From positions 1 to 38,951 of the forward strand of contig JASHTK010000264.1 in NCBI GenBank assembly GCA_030040575.1: a stretch of 38,951 nt of DNA. The letters are read 5' to 3'. How positions within the stretch are numbered: position 1 is the first letter of the stretch; every line of letters begins with the position of its first letter. Source of the stretch: Gammaproteobacteria bacterium. Lineage in GTDB: Bacteria; Pseudomonadota; Gammaproteobacteria; Steroidobacterales; Steroidobacteraceae. Positions 9,784 to 19,214 of the stretch are shown piece by piece. The notes under the pieces are model-generated. The model was not told the origin of the DNA and ran no database searches. It saw only the letters and a program-made list of their open reading frames with translations. Both the position numbers and the translations under genes were made by a program.

Positions 9784-10365
9784 GTGAGACTTGGGGGTCG
9801 CCTCAAGATGAGCCACATACTCGGTCGCCGGCCCACACGGATCGGCCCGCCAACGCCGGGGCGCCGCGCCGCCGCGGCGCTCGCCGCGCTTGCTGCGCTC
9901 GCGTGCGCCGCCCTCACGGCCTGCTCGAGCGCCGACGACCAGCTGCAGCAGTTCATCAACGAGGTGAAGCGCGAGCCGGGAGGGCGCGTCGAGTCGCTGC
10001 CCGAGCTCAAGCCCTACCAGACCTTCGTGTACTCGGCGGAGGACCTGCGCTCGCCGTTCGTTCCGAGCGGACCGTCCTCCGGCTCGACGCTGCGGCCGGA
10101 TCCGAAGCGCAACCGGGAATTCCTCGAGCAGTTCTCGCTCGATACGCTGAAGATGGTCGGCACGCTCAAGCTCGGCGAGCTGGTGTACGGCCTGGTCGAG
10201 ACCCGCGGCGGCCTCGTGAACCGCGTCGTCGCCGGCAACTACATCGGGCAGAACGACGGCAAGATCACCGCGGTCACCGCATCGAAGATCCTCATTCGCG
10301 AAATCGTTCCGGACGGCACCGGCGGCTACATCGAGAGATCCGCCGCGCTCGCCCTGAGCAACTAG
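9784..10365 (+). CDS. pilP: Type IV pilus assembly lipoprotein PilP
   Basis: Lipobox-like LTACSS; FVYSAEDLRSPF, LETLKMVGTL-like, GNYIGQNDGKI. Confidence 0.94.
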   Translation: MRLGGRLKMSHILGRRPTRIGPPTPGRRAAAALAALAALACAALTACSSADDQLQQFINEVKREPGGRVESLPELKPYQTFVYSAEDLRSPFVPSGPSSGSTLRPDPKRNREFLEQFSLDTLKMVGTLKLGELVYGLVETRGGLVNRVVAGNYIGQNDGKITAVTASKILIREIVPDGTGGYIERSAALALSN

Positions 10366-10396
10366 TAGCGCATCGGTAGCAGGGAGTCCTCACCCC

Positions 10397-12616
10397 ATGA
10401 AACGCCACAGCCCGACCCGCAAGCTTCGCGTGCTCGCCTGGGCCGTTGCCGCGCTCGCGCTCGGGGCGCTCAGCGCGCCGCTGCGCGCCGCGGATGCCCG
10501 CACCCTGCAGTCGATCGACGTGCAGCCGCTGCCGGGCCAGCAACTGCGGCTCACCCTGCACCTGTCAGCGGCCGCGCCGCAGCCGCTCTCCTTCACCATC
10601 GACAACCCGGCGCGCATCTCGATCGATCTACCGCAGACGTCACTCGCCCTGCCCTCGCGCCGGATCGACGTGCACGCCGGCGGTCTCGACACCGTGCTCG
10701 CCGCCGAGGACAAGGATCGCAGCCGCATCGTGCTCGAGCTCGACAAGATGCTGCCGTACACGACGCAGGTGGCGGGCAACGACGTGATCGTGATGCTCGG
10801 CGACACGAGCGTGGCGCAGGCGGCCGATACAGCGGCGGGGGCGGGCGCCCCTGCGACGGATCAGGCGGCGGCCTCGGGCTCGGCGCCTGCCGACACCGCA
10901 GCCCCTGCCGAGACACCGGCCGCGGCGTCCTCCGACAGCGGGGATGAGGCGAGCGCGGTGCGCGCGATCCGCAGCATCGACTTTCGCCGCAGCGCCGATG
11001 GCGGCGGCCGGGTGATCGTGCAGCTCACCGATCCGCACACCGAGATCAACCTGCGCCAGCTCGGCGATCAGATCGTCGTGGACTTCGCGGACACCGAGGT
11101 GCCCGCCGCGTATGCGCGCCGCTACGACGCGACCGACTTCGGCACGCCCGTCACGGGCTTCGATGTGACCCAATCGGGCGGCAACACGGAGATCGTGATC
11201 AACGCGACGGGCGAGTACGAGCAGCTCGCGTACCAGTCCGACACCCAGTACGTCGTCGAGGTGCAGCCGCAGCGCCAGGCGGCCGCCTCGACGGGCGAGG
11301 CGCGGCGCCAGTACACCGGCGAGCGCATCACGCTCAACTTCCAGGACATCGACACGCGCACCGTGCTGCAGCTGCTCGCCGACACGAGCGGCCAGAACAT
11401 CGTGGTGAGCGACTCGGTGAAGGGCACCGTGACGCTGCGCCTGCAGAACGTGCCCTGGGATCAGGCGCTCGACATCGTGCTGCAGACCAAGGGTCTCGGC
11501 AAGCGCCAGGAGGGCAACGTCATCATCGTCGCGCCGGCGGACGAGCTGGCCGCGCGCGAGAAGGAGGAGCTCGCCGCGAGCAAGGACGTGCAGGAGCTCG
11601 AGGCGGTGCAGACCGAGTTCCTGCAGGTGAACTACGCGAAGGCCGCCGACCTCGCCGCGCTCATCAAGTCCCGCACGAGCTCGATGCTCTCGGCGCGCGG
11701 CAGCGTGTCGGTCGATGCGCGCACGAACACGCTGCTGCTGCAGGACACGCCGGAGCGCCTTGCCGACATCCGCCGGATGGTCGCGGCGCTCGACATTCCG
11801 ATCCGCCAGGTGCTCATCGAGGCCCGCGTGGTCATCGTCAACGATGACTTCGAGCGCGAGCTCGGCACGGTTCTCGGCCTGACGGGGGCGACGCAGAACG
11901 GCCCGGGCGGCCTCATCACGACGAGCGGGACGGCCGCGGGCACGGACGAGATTCTCTCCTCGACGATCTCCGGGCAGCAGTTCCCCGCCACCATTCCGAC
12001 GGGGACCAACGCGACGAACCGCTACAACGTGAACCTGCCGACGCCCGATCAGGCCGGCAGCATCTCCTTTGGCGTGCTCGGCTCGGACTACCTGGTCGAC
12101 CTCGAGCTCTCCGCCGCGCAGCTCGAGACGCGCGCGGACATCGTCTCCGCGCCGCGGGTCGTCACGGCGAACCAGAAGAAGGCCGTGATCCTCCAGGGCG
12201 TCGAGATTCCGTACCAGGAGTCGGCATCCTCCGGCGCGACGACCGTCCAGTTCGAGCAGGCGGTGCTCTCGCTCACCGTGACACCGCAGATCACGCCGGA
12301 CAACCGCATCATCCTCGATCTCGACGTGAAGGACGACAGCGTGGGAACGGTGGTCGTCGAGTCGGGCGGCGTCAACGTGCCGGCGATCAATACCCAGGAG
12401 GTCACCGACCAGGTCGTGGTGAACGACGGCCAGACGGTCGTGCTCGGCGGCATCCTGCAGACGACGCACCGCGTGCAGGAGACGAAGATCCCGGTCCTCG
12501 GCGACATTCCCGTGCTCGGGCACCTGTTCAAGCAGACCACCCGGACGAACGACAAGGACGAGCTCCTGATCTTCGTGACGCCGAAGATCGTGCACGAGGG
12601 CGTGACGGTCTACTGA
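10397..12616 (+). CDS. pilQ: Type IV pilus secretin PilQ
   Basis: AMIN-type N-terminus, ITLNFQDIDTRTVLQLLADTSGQNIVVSDSVKGTVTLRL, VLIEARVVIVND, VVNDGQTVVLGGILQTT, LGDIPVLGHLFK. Confidence 0.97.
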   Translation: MKRHSPTRKLRVLAWAVAALALGALSAPLRAADARTLQSIDVQPLPGQQLRLTLHLSAAAPQPLSFTIDNPARISIDLPQTSLALPSRRIDVHAGGLDTVLAAEDKDRSRIVLELDKMLPYTTQVAGNDVIVMLGDTSVAQAADTAAGAGAPATDQAAASGSAPADTAAPAETPAAASSDSGDEASAVRAIRSIDFRRSADGGGRVIVQLTDPHTEINLRQLGDQIVVDFADTEVPAAYARRYDATDFGTPVTGFDVTQSGGNTEIVINATGEYEQLAYQSDTQYVVEVQPQRQAAASTGEARRQYTGERITLNFQDIDTRTVLQLLADTSGQNIVVSDSVKGTVTLRLQNVPWDQALDIVLQTKGLGKRQEGNVIIVAPADELAAREKEELAASKDVQELEAVQTEFLQVNYAKAADLAALIKSRTSSMLSARGSVSVDARTNTLLLQDTPERLADIRRMVAALDIPIRQVLIEARVVIVNDDFERELGTVLGLTGATQNGPGGLITTSGTAAGTDEILSSTISGQQFPATIPTGTNATNRYNVNLPTPDQAGSISFGVLGSDYLVDLELSAAQLETRADIVSAPRVVTANQKKAVILQGVEIPYQESASSGATTVQFEQAVLSLTVTPQITPDNRIILDLDVKDDSVGTVVVESGGVNVPAINTQEVTDQVVVNDGQTVVLGGILQTTHRVQETKIPVLGDIPVLGHLFKQTTRTNDKDELLIFVTPKIVHEGVTVY

Positions 12617-12653
12617 GCGGCTGAGCGGCTGAGCGGCTGAGCGGCTGAGCGGC
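12614..12653 (+). repeat. Tandem repeat, five perfect copies of TGAGCGGC starting at the pilQ stop codon
   Basis: Read directly: (TGAGCGGC)x5, then CGCGGAC. Confidence 0.98.
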
Positions 12654-12680
12654 CGCGGACCGGCCGGCCCGCGCGGCCGC
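12649..12680. terminator. GC-rich hairpin between pilQ and aroK
   Basis: GCGGCCGCG (12649-12657) pairs with CGCGGCCGC (12672-12680); 14-nt GC-rich loop; no T-tract. Confidence 0.4.
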
Positions 12681-12725
12681 CGGCTCGATCGCGCGCGCGG
12701 GGCCATGCGGTATGCTTCCGCACGC

Positions 12726-13271
12726 ATGCTCGGCAAGCGCAATGTCTTCCTCGTGGGTCCCATGGGCTCCGGCAAGTCGGCCGTGGGCCGGCAGCTCGCG
12801 CGCCTGCTCGATGCGCCGTTCTACGACAGCGACGCGGAGATCGAGCGCCGCACCGGCGTCGATATCCCGTACATCTTCGAGAAGGAAGGCGAGGCGGGCT
12901 TTCGCCAACGCGAGCGCGAGGCGCTCGAGACCTTGACGCAGCTCGAGCCCATCGTGCTCGCGACCGGAGGGGGCGCGGTGCTGCTCGCCGAGAACCGGCG
13001 CTGCCTCGCGGAGCGGGGCTGCGTCGTCTACCTGCAGGCCTCCATCGAGCAGCAGGCGCACCGGGTCCGCCACGCCCGGCATCGCCCGCTGCTCGCGAAC
13101 GTGGATCCGGAGGCGAAGCTCGCCGAGCTGATGCAGGAGCGCGCGTCCCTGTACCTCGGAGTCGCCGACCTCACCGTCACGACGGACGGCCGCAAGGTCC
13201 AGAGCGTCGCGGAGGAGATCGTCCGCGGGCTCAAGGCGAGTCAGCCGCCGTATACTGCGCCCATCCGATAG
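12726..13271 (+). CDS. aroK: Shikimate kinase
   Basis: MLGKRNVFLVGPMGSGKSAVGRQLARLLDAPFYDSDAEIERRTGVDI...; GGG motif; located between pilQ and aroB. Confidence 0.96.
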   Translation: MLGKRNVFLVGPMGSGKSAVGRQLARLLDAPFYDSDAEIERRTGVDIPYIFEKEGEAGFRQREREALETLTQLEPIVLATGGGAVLLAENRRCLAERGCVVYLQASIEQQAHRVRHARHRPLLANVDPEAKLAELMQERASLYLGVADLTVTTDGRKVQSVAEEIVRGLKASQPPYTAPIR

Positions 13272-13314
13272 GAGGCCGGCCGGGACGTGAGGCGCCCCGC
13301 CCGCCGCAGCAGCC

Positions 13315-14391
13315 GTGGACAGCCTGACCGTCGAGCTCGAAGATCGAAGCTACCCGATCCTGATCGGTGCCGGGCTCCTCGGGGAGCCGGCGCTGCTCGA
13401 CCGGCACGTGCCCGGCCGCGACGTGCTGCTCGTCAGCAACACGGTCGTTGCGCCCCTGTACGCGGAGCTGCTCGCAGGCGCGCTCGGTGAGCGCCGCGTC
13501 GTGCAAGTGATTCTCCCCGACGGCGAGTCGCACAAGACCCTCGCCAGCGTCGCGCGCATCGTCGATGTGCTCGTCGCCAACCGATTCGGCCGCGATTGCA
13601 CCGTCGTCGCGCTCGGCGGCGGCGTCGTCGGCGACGTGGCGGGGTTTGCCGCGGCCTGCTACCAGAGGGGCGTCCAATACGTGCAGGCGCCGACGACTCT
13701 CCTCGCGCAGGTGGACTCCTCGGTCGGCGGCAAGACCGGCGTCAATCACCCGGGCGGGAAGAATCTCATCGGCGCGTTTCACCAGCCGGTCGCCGTGCTC
13801 ACCGACGTCCGCACGCTCGACACGCTGCCACCGCGCGAGCTGCGCGCGGGGCTCGCGGAGGTCATCAAGTACGGCCTGATCCGCGACGCGGCGTTCTACG
13901 CGTGGCTCGAGGCGAATATGGAGCGCCTGCTCCACCGCGAGCCGCAAGCGCTCGCGCATGCGATCCGCCGCTCGTGCGAGATCAAGGCCGAGATCGTCGG
14001 TCGCGACGAGCGCGAGCAGGGCGAGCGCGCTCTGCTCAATCTCGGGCACACCTTCGGCCATGCCATCGAGTCGGCGACCGGGTATTCCGGCTGGCTGCAC
14101 GGCGAGGCCATCGGCGCGGGCCTGCTGATGGCCGCCTCCCTGTCGCGGGAGTGCGGCACGATGCGGCCCGAGGAGGTGCAACGCGTGCGAGCGCTGCTCG
14201 AGCGCGCGGGACTGCCCACTGCCGCGCGGGAAGTGCCCGCCGATGCCGTGCTGGAGCACATGAGAATCGACAAGAAGGTCAAGGCCGGACGTATCCGCCT
14301 CGTGCTGCTGCGGGGCATCGGGACGGCCTACCTCACCGGGGATTATCCGGACGGCGCCCTGCGCGCGACGGTCGAGGCGTACCACGGGTGA
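13315..14391 (+). CDS. aroB: 3-dehydroquinate synthase (GTG start)
   Basis: LPDGESHKTL, ALGGGVVGDVAGFAAACYQRGVQYVQAPTTLLAQVDSSVGGKTGVNHPGGKNLIGAFHQP, LNLGHTFGHAIE. Confidence 0.97.
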   Translation: MDSLTVELEDRSYPILIGAGLLGEPALLDRHVPGRDVLLVSNTVVAPLYAELLAGALGERRVVQVILPDGESHKTLASVARIVDVLVANRFGRDCTVVALGGGVVGDVAGFAAACYQRGVQYVQAPTTLLAQVDSSVGGKTGVNHPGGKNLIGAFHQPVAVLTDVRTLDTLPPRELRAGLAEVIKYGLIRDAAFYAWLEANMERLLHREPQALAHAIRRSCEIKAEIVGRDEREQGERALLNLGHTFGHAIESATGYSGWLHGEAIGAGLLMAASLSRECGTMRPEEVQRVRALLERAGLPTAAREVPADAVLEHMRIDKKVKAGRIRLVLLRGIGTAYLTGDYPDGALRATVEAYHG

Positions 14392-14419
14392 GCGGCGAGG
14401 CGGCGCGTCGAGGCGTTCG

Positions 14420-15610
14420 GTGAGCCGCGCCACGCGCCTGCGCGGCTCGACGCGCGTGCGCGGCGGCCTTGCGCCCTACGCCGCGCGGGAGGAGCTCTCC
14501 CGCGGGCGCCGGTATCCCGAGCCGCGGCCCGACTTTCGCGGCGAGTACCAGCGCGACCGCGACCGCATCATCCACTCCAACGCGTTTCGCCGCCTGGTGT
14601 ACAAGACGCAAGTCTTCGTGAACCACGAGGGGGACCATTACCGGACGCGCCTCACGCACTCGATGGAGGTCGCGCAGATCGCGCGCTCCATCGCGCTCGC
14701 GCTGCGCCTCAACGAGCCGCTGACGGAAGCCATCAGCCTCGCGCACGACCTCGGGCATACCCCGTTCGGGCACGCGGGCCAGGATGCCCTGAACCACTGC
14801 ATGCGCCCCTACGGGGGCTTCGAGCACAACCTGCAGTCCCTGCGGGTGGTCGATGAGCTCGAGGACCGCTACGCCGACTTTCGCGGGCTCAATCTCACCT
14901 TTGAGTGCCGCGAGGGCATTCTCAAGCACTGCTCGCTGCGCAACGCGCGCCGGCTCGGCGACGTGGGGGAGCGCTTCATCCGCCGCGAGCAGCCCGGCCT
15001 CGAGGCGCAGATCGCGAACCTCGCCGATGAGATCGCCTACAACCATCACGACGTGGACGACGGCCTGCGCGCCGGCCTGATCGAGGTGCGCGACTTGCTC
15101 GAGGTGCGCCTCTTCGGGCGCGAGCACGCGGCGCTGCTCGAGCAGTATCCGGGCCTGAACGACCGCAAGGCCGTTCACGAGACGATTCGCCGCATGATCA
15201 ACCTCGTCGTGAGCGACCTCATTCTCACCACCCGCGAGCGCCTGCAGGAAGCGCGGCCGGCCTCGAGCGAGGAGGTGCGCAAGCGGTCGAAGCCGCTCGT
15301 CGGGTTCGGCGCGGCCGTGCTCGAGGAGCACCTCGAGCTCAAGGCGTTCCTGCGCGAGCGCGTCTACCGCCATCACCGGGTGCTGCGCATGACCGCCAAG
15401 GCGCACCGGGTTCTCGAGCAGCTGTTCACGGCGTTCCTCGAGCGCGTGGACCTCATGCCGGAGACGCACCGCGATGCGGCGCGCGAGGCCGAGCGGGCGC
15501 ACGGGGCGGCCGGGCGCGCGCGCGCGGTGGCCGACTACGTGGCGGGCATGACGGACCGATACGCGATCCTCGAGTACGGCAGGCTGTTCGACCCCGCCGA
15601 GAGAACCTGA
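14420..15610 (+). CDS. dgt: Deoxyguanosinetriphosphate triphosphohydrolase-like protein (HD superfamily)
   Basis: YQRDRDRIIHSNAFRRLVYKTQVF, HYRTRLTHSMEVAQIAR, HDLGHTPFGHAG, DEIAYNHHDVDDGLRAG. Confidence 0.93.
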   Translation: MSRATRLRGSTRVRGGLAPYAAREELSRGRRYPEPRPDFRGEYQRDRDRIIHSNAFRRLVYKTQVFVNHEGDHYRTRLTHSMEVAQIARSIALALRLNEPLTEAISLAHDLGHTPFGHAGQDALNHCMRPYGGFEHNLQSLRVVDELEDRYADFRGLNLTFECREGILKHCSLRNARRLGDVGERFIRREQPGLEAQIANLADEIAYNHHDVDDGLRAGLIEVRDLLEVRLFGREHAALLEQYPGLNDRKAVHETIRRMINLVVSDLILTTRERLQEARPASSEEVRKRSKPLVGFGAAVLEEHLELKAFLRERVYRHHRVLRMTAKAHRVLEQLFTAFLERVDLMPETHRDAAREAERAHGAAGRARAVADYVAGMTDRYAILEYGRLFDPAERT

Positions 15611-15621
15611 GCGCGCGGCCG

Positions 15622-16446
15622 CTACGCGCTCGCGCAGCGCTCCCGCGAGGCTCGGCCGGAGAGCTTCCCGGCGCGGTCCACGTACACGTAAAGCCCGACC
15701 CCGTAGCACAGCCGCTTGCGCGCTGCCCGGCCCGCGCAGGAGTGGAACTTCTCGCCCACGGCGTCGAGGAACTGCTGCCCGTTCGACCGCACGAAGCGCT
15801 GCACCTCATCGAGCCGGCGGGCATCGAGCGCGGCGCAGCCGGTCCAGCGATGCATCAGGCCGTCCGCGGCGGCGGGTTTCCCGCAGACGTTGTACTCGAC
15901 GGTCTCGGCGCACCGCCGGATCGAATCGAGCATCGGCCCGGCGAGGAAACGGTCGCCCATCACACCGCGCAGCACGTCCGAGACCAGGCGCACGCGCTGC
16001 CCGCGGTCGCATCGCCGGATCGAGCCGAACGCCTGCAGCTGCGCGAGGGCGCTGCGCGCGCCGATCGCGACGCCCGCCTTCTTCAGCAGGTAGGGGAACG
16101 AGCCCGGTCCCGGATGCAGGCCGCCTGCGCACCGCAATCTCATCGGCGATCCGGTCTCGTCGATGAACTCCGGATCCCGCGCCCACACGCCCAAGGCCTG
16201 CGCGAGCTGCAAGAATCGCGCGCAGTCGAGCCAGATGCCTCGAGCGGGCGTGCGGGCGTACTGGCGATAGAATCGCTCGCTCATCGAGCGCAGCGCCCGC
16301 TCGGGAATGCCGGAGGCCCTGAGGAGGTGGACGATGACGCGCAGGAGCTTGAAGGCGGCGCGCCGCGATTGCGGCCGTGCAGGTCCTCTCATGTATTCCA
16401 TGGCGAGTGCTCCCCGGGGAATCTTGCCCTCGCGTTCTCGGACCAT
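15622..16446 (-). CDS. DUF6502-like hypothetical protein (divergent paralogue of the next gene); start may be 16401
   Basis: FLQLAQALGVWARDPEFIDETGSPMRLRCAGG...SFPYLLKKAG...ALAQLQAFGSIRRCDRGQRVRLVSDVLRG parallels the neighbouring DUF6502-type architecture. Confidence 0.65.
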   Translation of the reverse strand: MVREREGKIPRGALAMEYMRGPARPQSRRAAFKLLRVIVHLLRASGIPERALRSMSERFYRQYARTPARGIWLDCARFLQLAQALGVWARDPEFIDETGSPMRLRCAGGLHPGPGSFPYLLKKAGVAIGARSALAQLQAFGSIRRCDRGQRVRLVSDVLRGVMGDRFLAGPMLDSIRRCAETVEYNVCGKPAAADGLMHRWTGCAALDARRLDEVQRFVRSNGQQFLDAVGEKFHSCAGRAARKRLCYGVGLYVYVDRAGKLSGRASRERCASA

Positions 16447-16597
16447 CCGAAGCGCGCCGCGCCGGCTCGCGCGCCGGCGGTGCTATACTTCGGTTTGGTG
16501 GAAAAATCGCACAGCCACCGACCCGTTGCAATATCCGGCCGGGGGCCAGGGAGGCGTACGCGGCAGCGGATTTCGCGGCTCGCCCGAGCATTTCGCT

Positions 16598-17461
16598 ATG
16601 CAATCTGAATTTCGCTCAGCGCTCGTTTTTCTCTGCAGGCGGATCCTCTACCCGCTCGTCAGGATCCTCGTTCGCTTCGGGATCAGCGCGGGCGAGTTCA
16701 AGTCGATCGTGGACGCCGTTTACGCGCGCGCCGGCCTCGAGTACCTCGAGCGCGCGGGCGGGCGCGCGACGAATTCCCGGCTCGCCGTCATCACGGGCAT
16801 CAACCGCACCGCGCTCGCGGCGATCCTCTCGGCGCCGCAGGGCGATGACTTCGAGCCCCGCAGCGGCACGCAGCTGCATCGCGCGGCGCGCGTGCTGAAC
16901 GGGTGGTACGACGATGTGGATTTCCAGACTCGCTCCGGCGGCCCGGCCGTGCTGCCGATCCTCGGCGCGCGCGTGAGCTTCCAGCAGCTCGCGCAGCGCT
17001 ACAGCGGCGGCGTCTACCACCAGACGATCCTCGCCGAGCTCGAGCGCACGGGCGCGGTGAAGCGCACCGGCTCGAGCAAGGTGCGCGCCGTGCGCCGCTC
17101 GCTCGGCACCGGCGGCGCGAGCGCAGACTCGCTCCGCGCCGCCGGCGAGGTCGCGGGCGACCTGATGGCGACTCTCGAGCACAATCTCGCCTCTGCGGCG
17201 CACGAGCAGCTGCCGGTCCGCGCGCTCGCGCTGCGGGCCGATGCGAGGGGTCTGCCGCTGTTTCGCGCGCAGGTGGGACGGCGCGCGGATGCGCTGATCG
17301 AGCAGATCGAGTCGTTCCTCGAGGCGCATCGCGCCGAGCGCGGCCGCGAAGGATCCGGCGAAGGAGCCAAGGAGGAGCTCTCCCTCGGCGCGGCGGTGTT
17401 CGCGGTGTGCCGCGACGAGAGGCACCCCGAGCGTCATGCGGGGCCGCCCAAGACGCGCTAG
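16598..17461 (+). CDS. DUF6502 family protein
   Basis: ILYPLVRILVRFGISAGEFKSIVDAVYARAG...NSRLAVITGINRTALAAIL...RVLNGWYDDVDFQ...LPILGARVSFQQLAQRYSGGVYHQTILAELERTGAVKR; the listed start at 16307 is too far upstream. Confidence 0.8.
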   Translation: MQSEFRSALVFLCRRILYPLVRILVRFGISAGEFKSIVDAVYARAGLEYLERAGGRATNSRLAVITGINRTALAAILSAPQGDDFEPRSGTQLHRAARVLNGWYDDVDFQTRSGGPAVLPILGARVSFQQLAQRYSGGVYHQTILAELERTGAVKRTGSSKVRAVRRSLGTGGASADSLRAAGEVAGDLMATLEHNLASAAHEQLPVRALALRADARGLPLFRAQVGRRADALIEQIESFLEAHRAERGREGSGEGAKEELSLGAAVFAVCRDERHPERHAGPPKTR

Positions 17462-17473
17462 CGAGCCCCTGCC

Positions 17474-19174
17474 TCAGCGCCGCGCCACCTCGTCCCGCAG
17501 CGACCGTCGCAAGATCTTCCCGACGTTCGTCTTCGGCAGCTCGCTCCTGAAGTACACGTGCCTCGGCACCTTGTAGCCGGTGAGCGACTTGCGGCAGAAC
17601 TCGATCACGTCCCGCTCCGTGAGGGCGGGGTCCTTCCTCACGACGAACAGCGCCACCGCCTCGCCGGAGTGCGCATCCGGCTGCGCGACGGCCGCAACCT
17701 CGAGAATGCCGGGGTGCGTCGCGGCGACCTCCTCCACCTCGTTCGGGTACACGTTGAACCCGGAGACGAGGATCATGTCCTTCTTGCGGTCCTGGATGTA
17801 GACGTAGCCGCGCTCGTCCATGCGGCCGATGTCGCCCGTGCGCAGCCATCCCCCGGGGAGCATCACCTTCGCGGTCTCATCGGGCCGGTTCCAGTAGCCG
17901 CGCATGACCTGCGGGCCGCGCACGCAGATCTCGCCCGTCTCGCCGAGCGGCACGTCGCGCCCGGCGTCGTCCTTGATGCCGACCTCGGTCGATGGGATCG
18001 GCAGGCCGACCGAGCCGTTGAACTCCGCGAGCGGCGGATTGATGCACACCCCGGGGGAGGTCTCGGTGAGGCCCCACGCCTGGCAGATCGGATGCCCCGT
18101 CACCTTCCGCCAGCGCTCGGCGACCGAGGCCTGCACGGCCATGCCTCCGCCGAGCGTGATCTTCAGATGACTGAAGTCGAGCCGCGCGAATCCGCTGAGG
18201 TTGAGCAGCGCGTTGAAGAGCGTGTTGACGCCCGTGAGGCAGGCGAACGGCGTCCTGCCGAGCTCCGCCAGGAATCCCGCGAGATCCCGCGGATTGGGGA
18301 TGAGGACGTTGTGCCAGCCGAGCCGCAGGAACACCAGGCAGTTCGCGGTGAGGGCGAAGATGTGATAGAGCGGGATCGGCGTGACGACCACGCCGGGCTC
18401 GATGGGGCGCGCGCCTGGAGCTCCCGCGCGCGCCTCGAGGAAGGGGCGGATCCAGGCTTCCGCCTGCAGGACGTTGGCGCAAATGTTCCCATGCGTGAGC
18501 ACGGCGCCCTTCGCGACGCCGGTCGTGCCGCCCGTGTACTGGAGGAACGCCACGTCGTCGTGGCCGAGCTCGACCGGATCGAGCGCGAGCCCGCGCCCCG
18601 CGCGCACGGTGGCCGCGAAATCGAGCGCGCCCTCGATGCGCCAGGCGGGAACCTGCTTGCGCTTGTGGCGGACGACGTAATTGACGATCCACGACTTCGG
18701 CGCCCCGAGCCAGTCGCCGACGGCGGTGACGAGCACTCGGCGCACGCGGGTCCGCGGGAGCACCTCCGCGACGACGTGCGCGAAGTTCTCGAGAACGAGG
18801 ATCGCCGTGGCGCCGCAGTCATTGAGCTGGTGCTCGAGCTCGCGGGCCGTGTAGAGCGGATTGGTGTTGACGACGGTGAGTCCCGCGCGCAGCGCGCCGA
18901 GCGCCGCGATCGGGTACTGCAGGATGTTGGGCAGCATGACCGCGAAGCGATCCCCGCGCGCAAGGCCCGAGCGCTGCTGCAGCCAGGCGGCGAACGCGCG
19001 GGAGCGCTCGCCGAGCTCGCGGTAGCTCATCGAGCGGCCCATCTGGCTGAAGGCCGCGCGCGCGGCGAACTGCGCGAAGCTCTGCTCGGCGAGATCCTTC
19101 ACCGAGCGCAGGGCCGCCGGGTCGATCTCGGCGGGGACCCCGGGGGGATAGGCTGCGAGCCAGATCTTTTGCAT
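17474..19174 (-). CDS. fadD: Long-chain-fatty-acid--CoA ligase
   Basis: LQYTGGTTGVAKGAVLTHGNI AMP-binding motif, QAWGLTETSPGVC, GWLRTGDIGRMDERGYVYIQDRKKDMILVSGFNVYPNEVE. Confidence 0.93.
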   Translation of the reverse strand: MQKIWLAAYPPGVPAEIDPAALRSVKDLAEQSFAQFAARAAFSQMGRSMSYRELGERSRAFAAWLQQRSGLARGDRFAVMLPNILQYPIAALGALRAGLTVVNTNPLYTARELEHQLNDCGATAILVLENFAHVVAEVLPRTRVRRVLVTAVGDWLGAPKSWIVNYVVRHKRKQVPAWRIEGALDFAATVRAGRGLALDPVELGHDDVAFLQYTGGTTGVAKGAVLTHGNICANVLQAEAWIRPFLEARAGAPGARPIEPGVVVTPIPLYHIFALTANCLVFLRLGWHNVLIPNPRDLAGFLAELGRTPFACLTGVNTLFNALLNLSGFARLDFSHLKITLGGGMAVQASVAERWRKVTGHPICQAWGLTETSPGVCINPPLAEFNGSVGLPIPSTEVGIKDDAGRDVPLGETGEICVRGPQVMRGYWNRPDETAKVMLPGGWLRTGDIGRMDERGYVYIQDRKKDMILVSGFNVYPNEVEEVAATHPGILEVAAVAQPDAHSGEAVALFVVRKDPALTERDVIEFCRKSLTGYKVPRHVYFRSELPKTNVGKILRRSLRDEVARR

Positions 19175-19214
19175 GTGCGGCCCCTCGGCGCCGAGTCTCC
19201 TGCAGCGGGGGCCT

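Noticed and set aside
10640-12775. 711-aa minus-strand ORF opposite pilQ
   Set aside because: Antisense shadow of pilQ, which has unambiguous secretin motifs.
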